Origin: Desulfotignum sp.
Lineage (GTDB): Bacteria > Desulfobacterota > Desulfobacteria > Desulfobacterales > Desulfobacteraceae
Length of the DNA: 64,000 nucleotides
NCBI GenBank assembly: GCA_011390635.1
Contig: JAABSA010000007.1
Span: 58,772-122,771 of the forward strand
Reading direction: 5' to 3'
The translations under genes and the position numbers were made by a program. A model generated the notes under the pieces. That model was not told where the DNA came from. It searched no databases and worked only from the letters and a program-made list of their open reading frames with translations. Positions 62,019-64,000 of this stretch are shown here, one piece after another; position 1 is the stretch's first letter; every line of letters begins with the position of its first letter.

Positions 62019-62978
62019 ATGAAAAATGTAATCTGGCATATTCTCAAACGGATCGGTGCAAGCCTGGCAACAATATTCGTGATCTCTTTGATCATATTCA
62101 TCGGGGTAGAACTTTTGCCAGGTGATGTGGCGGATGCCGTCCTGGGCCAGTCTGCCACCCCGGAAACCGTGGAGGCACTCCGCAAGGAACTCAAACTGGA
62201 TCTGCCGCCCCATATCCGGTATGTGTCATGGCTCAAGGATTTTGTTCAGGGGGATTTCGGCAATTCTTTGGCCAACCACCGGCCGGTGGCAGAGCTGATC
62301 TCCTGGCGGTTTTCCAACACCCTGTTTCTGGCAGCGACAACAGCGCTCATTGCCGTGCCCCTGGCCATTCTACTGGGGATCCTGGCCGCTTTCTACAGAA
62401 ATACCCTGTATGACAAGGTTATTTCCACCACCACCCTGTCCTTTATTTCCTTTCCGGAATTTTTTGTGGCCTATATACTCATCGCCCTTTTCAGCGTAAA
62501 AATGGAACTGTTTCCCAGCATTGCCATGATCGATCCGCATATGGGTCTGGGGCGCAAATTTTATACCATCCTGCTGCCGGCCCTGACCCTGACCTGTGTG
62601 GTTACCGCCCATATGATGCGCCAGACAAGGGCTGCCATTATAAATGTCCTGGCATCCGCCTATATTGAGATGGCAGAAATCAAGGGGATCAGGCGGCTGC
62701 GGATCATCATTCACCATGCCTTTCCCAATTCATTGTCTCCTGTCATCAATGTGGTGGCTGTGAACCTGGCCTATCTGGTGGTGGGCGTGGTGATTGTGGA
62801 GGTAGTGTTTGTATATCCCGGCCTGGGACAGCTGCTGGTGGATTCTGTTGCCAAACGGGATCTGCCGGTGGTCCAGGCTTCGGGCCTTATCTTTTCCATT
62901 ACCTATATCGGGTTGAATCTGCTGGCAGATGTTTTGTCCATGCTGTCCAATCCAAAACTGAGACAATCCCAATTCTAA
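62019..62978 (+). CDS. ABC transporter permease, DppB/NikB type
   Basis: The protein has about 319 residues and six membrane segments. The start is HILKRIGASLATIFVISLIIF, typical of DppB. Later come GDFGNSLANHRPV and the EAA-like loop AEIKGIRRLRIIIHHAFPNS. The exact start is uncertain; ATG 62019 is preferred over 61983. It works with the DppC-type permease encoded next. Peptides, nickel or other small ligands are possible substrates. No binding protein gene lies in the window. Confidence 0.9.
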   Translation: MKNVIWHILKRIGASLATIFVISLIIFIGVELLPGDVADAVLGQSATPETVEALRKELKLDLPPHIRYVSWLKDFVQGDFGNSLANHRPVAELISWRFSNTLFLAATTALIAVPLAILLGILAAFYRNTLYDKVISTTTLSFISFPEFFVAYILIALFSVKMELFPSIAMIDPHMGLGRKFYTILLPALTLTCVVTAHMMRQTRAAIINVLASAYIEMAEIKGIRRLRIIIHHAFPNSLSPVINVVAVNLAYLVVGVVIVEVVFVYPGLGQLLVDSVAKRDLPVVQASGLIFSITYIGLNLLADVLSMLSNPKLRQSQF

Positions 62979-62991
62979 AAAGGAATTTTTA

Positions 62992-63810
62992 GTGCTGAGT
63001 TTATTGAGACAATCTCCTTTAAGCGCCCGCATCGGTCTGGGCATTGTGCTTTTGAACTGCCTGGTGGCCATCTTTGCCCCCTGGATTGCACCTTATGAAG
63101 AAACTGCTGTGGTGGGGGATGTATGGGAAACTGTGTCTGCCCAATTTTTTCTGGGAACCGACCATATCGGCAGGGATCTGTTTACCCGCATGGTGTACGG
63201 GGCCAGAAACACCATTGCCCTGGCATTTTTAACCACATTTCTCTCATTTTTGTTCGGCTCTGTTCTGGGATTTGTGGCCGCTGTCAAGGGCGGGTGGATC
63301 GACCAGATGCTGAGCAGGCTCATCGATGTGATCATGTCGTTTCCCACCCTGATTTTTGCCCTGATGATCCTGTCGGTTTTAGGTTCTTCCATTCCCACGC
63401 TGATCTTTACCATCGCCCTGCTGGATTCCACCCGGGTGTACCGCCTGTCCCGGGCCGTGGCCATGGACATTGAGGTCATGGAGTTTGTGGAGGTGGCACG
63501 GCTGAGAGGCGAAGGCCTTTGGTGGATCATCCGCCATGAGATACTGCCCAATGCCATGCCGCCCCTGACAGCGGAATTCGGGCTGCGGTTCTGCTTTGTG
63601 TTTTTGTTCATCGCATCGTTAAGTTTTCTGGGTCTGGGGATACAGCCGCCCCTGGCGGACTGGGGGGGCATGGTCAGGGAAAATGCCGGTGCCATCACCT
63701 TCGGCATATTTACCCCCCTGATTCCGGCCGGTGCCATCGCATTTTTAACCGTGGGCGTCAATATGATCGTGGACTGGTTTTTACACCTGTCATCCGGTCT
63801 GCATGAATAA
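62992..63810 (+). CDS. ABC transporter permease, DppC/NikC type
   Basis: The protein has 272 residues with six membrane segments. Family motifs are FFLGTDHIGRDLFTRMVYGAR (about 45-65), RVYRLSRAVAMDIEVMEFVEVARLRG and SFLGLGIQPPLADWGGMVREN. The start codon is GTG at 62992 with AAAGGAA upstream, 13 bases after the dppB-type stop. Confidence 0.91.
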   Translation: MLSLLRQSPLSARIGLGIVLLNCLVAIFAPWIAPYEETAVVGDVWETVSAQFFLGTDHIGRDLFTRMVYGARNTIALAFLTTFLSFLFGSVLGFVAAVKGGWIDQMLSRLIDVIMSFPTLIFALMILSVLGSSIPTLIFTIALLDSTRVYRLSRAVAMDIEVMEFVEVARLRGEGLWWIIRHEILPNAMPPLTAEFGLRFCFVFLFIASLSFLGLGIQPPLADWGGMVRENAGAITFGIFTPLIPAGAIAFLTVGVNMIVDWFLHLSSGLHE

Positions 63811-63831
63811 GTTCGGCAAAGGAATAATACC

Positions 63832-64000
63832 ATGACCAATTTACTGGAAATAAAAAACTTGTACATTGAGGCCTGTTCCGAAGAGGTGTGGCAGCCTATA
63901 GTCAAGGATATCAGCCTGACGCTCAAAAAGGGGGAAGTCCTGGGACTCATCGGTGAATCCGGTGCCGGCAACTCCACCATCGGCCTGGCTGCCATGGGGT
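63832..64000 (+). CDS. ABC transporter ATPase, DppD type (cut by window end)
   Basis: Only the first 56 codons are present: MTNLLEIKNLYIEA, then a Walker A region GESGAGNST. The Walker A Lys is replaced by Asn (codon AAC). This would normally abolish ATP hydrolysis, so it is either a sequence error or a truly altered ATPase. AAAGGAATA precedes the ATG. It continues the operon with the two permeases. Confidence 0.8.
   Translation, partial: MTNLLEIKNLYIEACSEEVWQPIVKDISLTLKKGEVLGLIGESGAGNSTIGLAAMG

Noticed and set aside
1..64000. tRNA, rRNA, CRISPR or prophage genes
   Set aside because: Gaps between genes are short and none shows a tRNA-like fold, repeat-spacer array, transposase or phage gene.

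Overview
The window looks like chromosome from a sulfate-reducing member of the Desulfobacterota (Desulfobacteraceae type, such as Desulfotignum or Desulfobacter). This is an inference. It rests on moderate GC content, several TRAP transporters, trimethylamine methyltransferase (MttB) family proteins without a pyrrolysine codon, a DMGDH/ETF unit and a FapA-type receiver protein. No rRNA, tRNA, CRISPR array, prophage or complete insertion sequence was seen. The first gene (glpD) and the last (an oligopeptide-type ABC ATPase) are cut by the window edges.

Layout. 1-7.4 kb: the end of glpD, then a cyclic-di-GMP/signalling group (degenerate receiver-FapA protein, HD-GYP, EAL-HDOD, GGDEF). 7.4-18.4 kb: housekeeping genes (ModF-like ABC ATPase, a HAD nucleotidase, HtpX, a two-helix K+ channel, a DUF3124 protein, endonuclease IV, Asd) and a TrkH-RCK-membrane protein operon. 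Palindromic repeats of one family and a histidine kinase relic are scattered here. 18.4-36.8 kb: a catabolic island. A GntR regulator sits between a leftward pair (DUF1638-hydantoinase fusion, MFS transporter) and a long rightward operon: MMSDH-like aldehyde dehydrogenase, TRAP transporter, AA_synth protein, three-subunit molybdenum hydroxylase, enamidase-like amidohydrolase, 6-hydroxynicotinate reductase-like Fe-S protein, UPF0280 and a DUF1007-like protein. 36.8-42.7 kb: a leftward operon with a cupin-XRE regulator, an MttB-family protein, a second TRAP transporter and a truncated MttB relic. 42.9-61.1 kb: a betaine/N-methyl amine block around a sigma-54 activator. An MttB-family gene and a sarcosine-oxidase-like gene run left. 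A Liv-type ABC transporter, a DMGDH-like flavoprotein, ETF, UspA, an MCP and a BCCT betaine transporter run right. 61.2-64 kb: a MarR regulator divergent from an oligopeptide/nickel-type ABC transporter.

How the genes may work together. In the island, the molybdenum hydroxylase, Fe-S reductase and enamidase correspond to the first three steps of anaerobic nicotinate fermentation (nicotinate to 6-hydroxynicotinate to 1,4,5,6-tetrahydro-6-oxonicotinate to 2-formylglutarate). The later fermentation enzymes are absent. Instead there is an aldehyde dehydrogenase of the methylmalonate-semialdehyde type. 2-Formylglutarate is a 2-substituted malonate semialdehyde, so this enzyme could convert it with CoA to glutaryl-CoA and CO2. 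That would be a short oxidative branch suited to a sulfate reducer. This is the most interesting proposal here and it is an inference. The second block reads as stepwise demethylation of glycine betaine-like compounds: BCCT import, MttB-family methyl transfer, then flavoprotein oxidation feeding ETF. Matching sigma-54 promoter sequences precede both arms.
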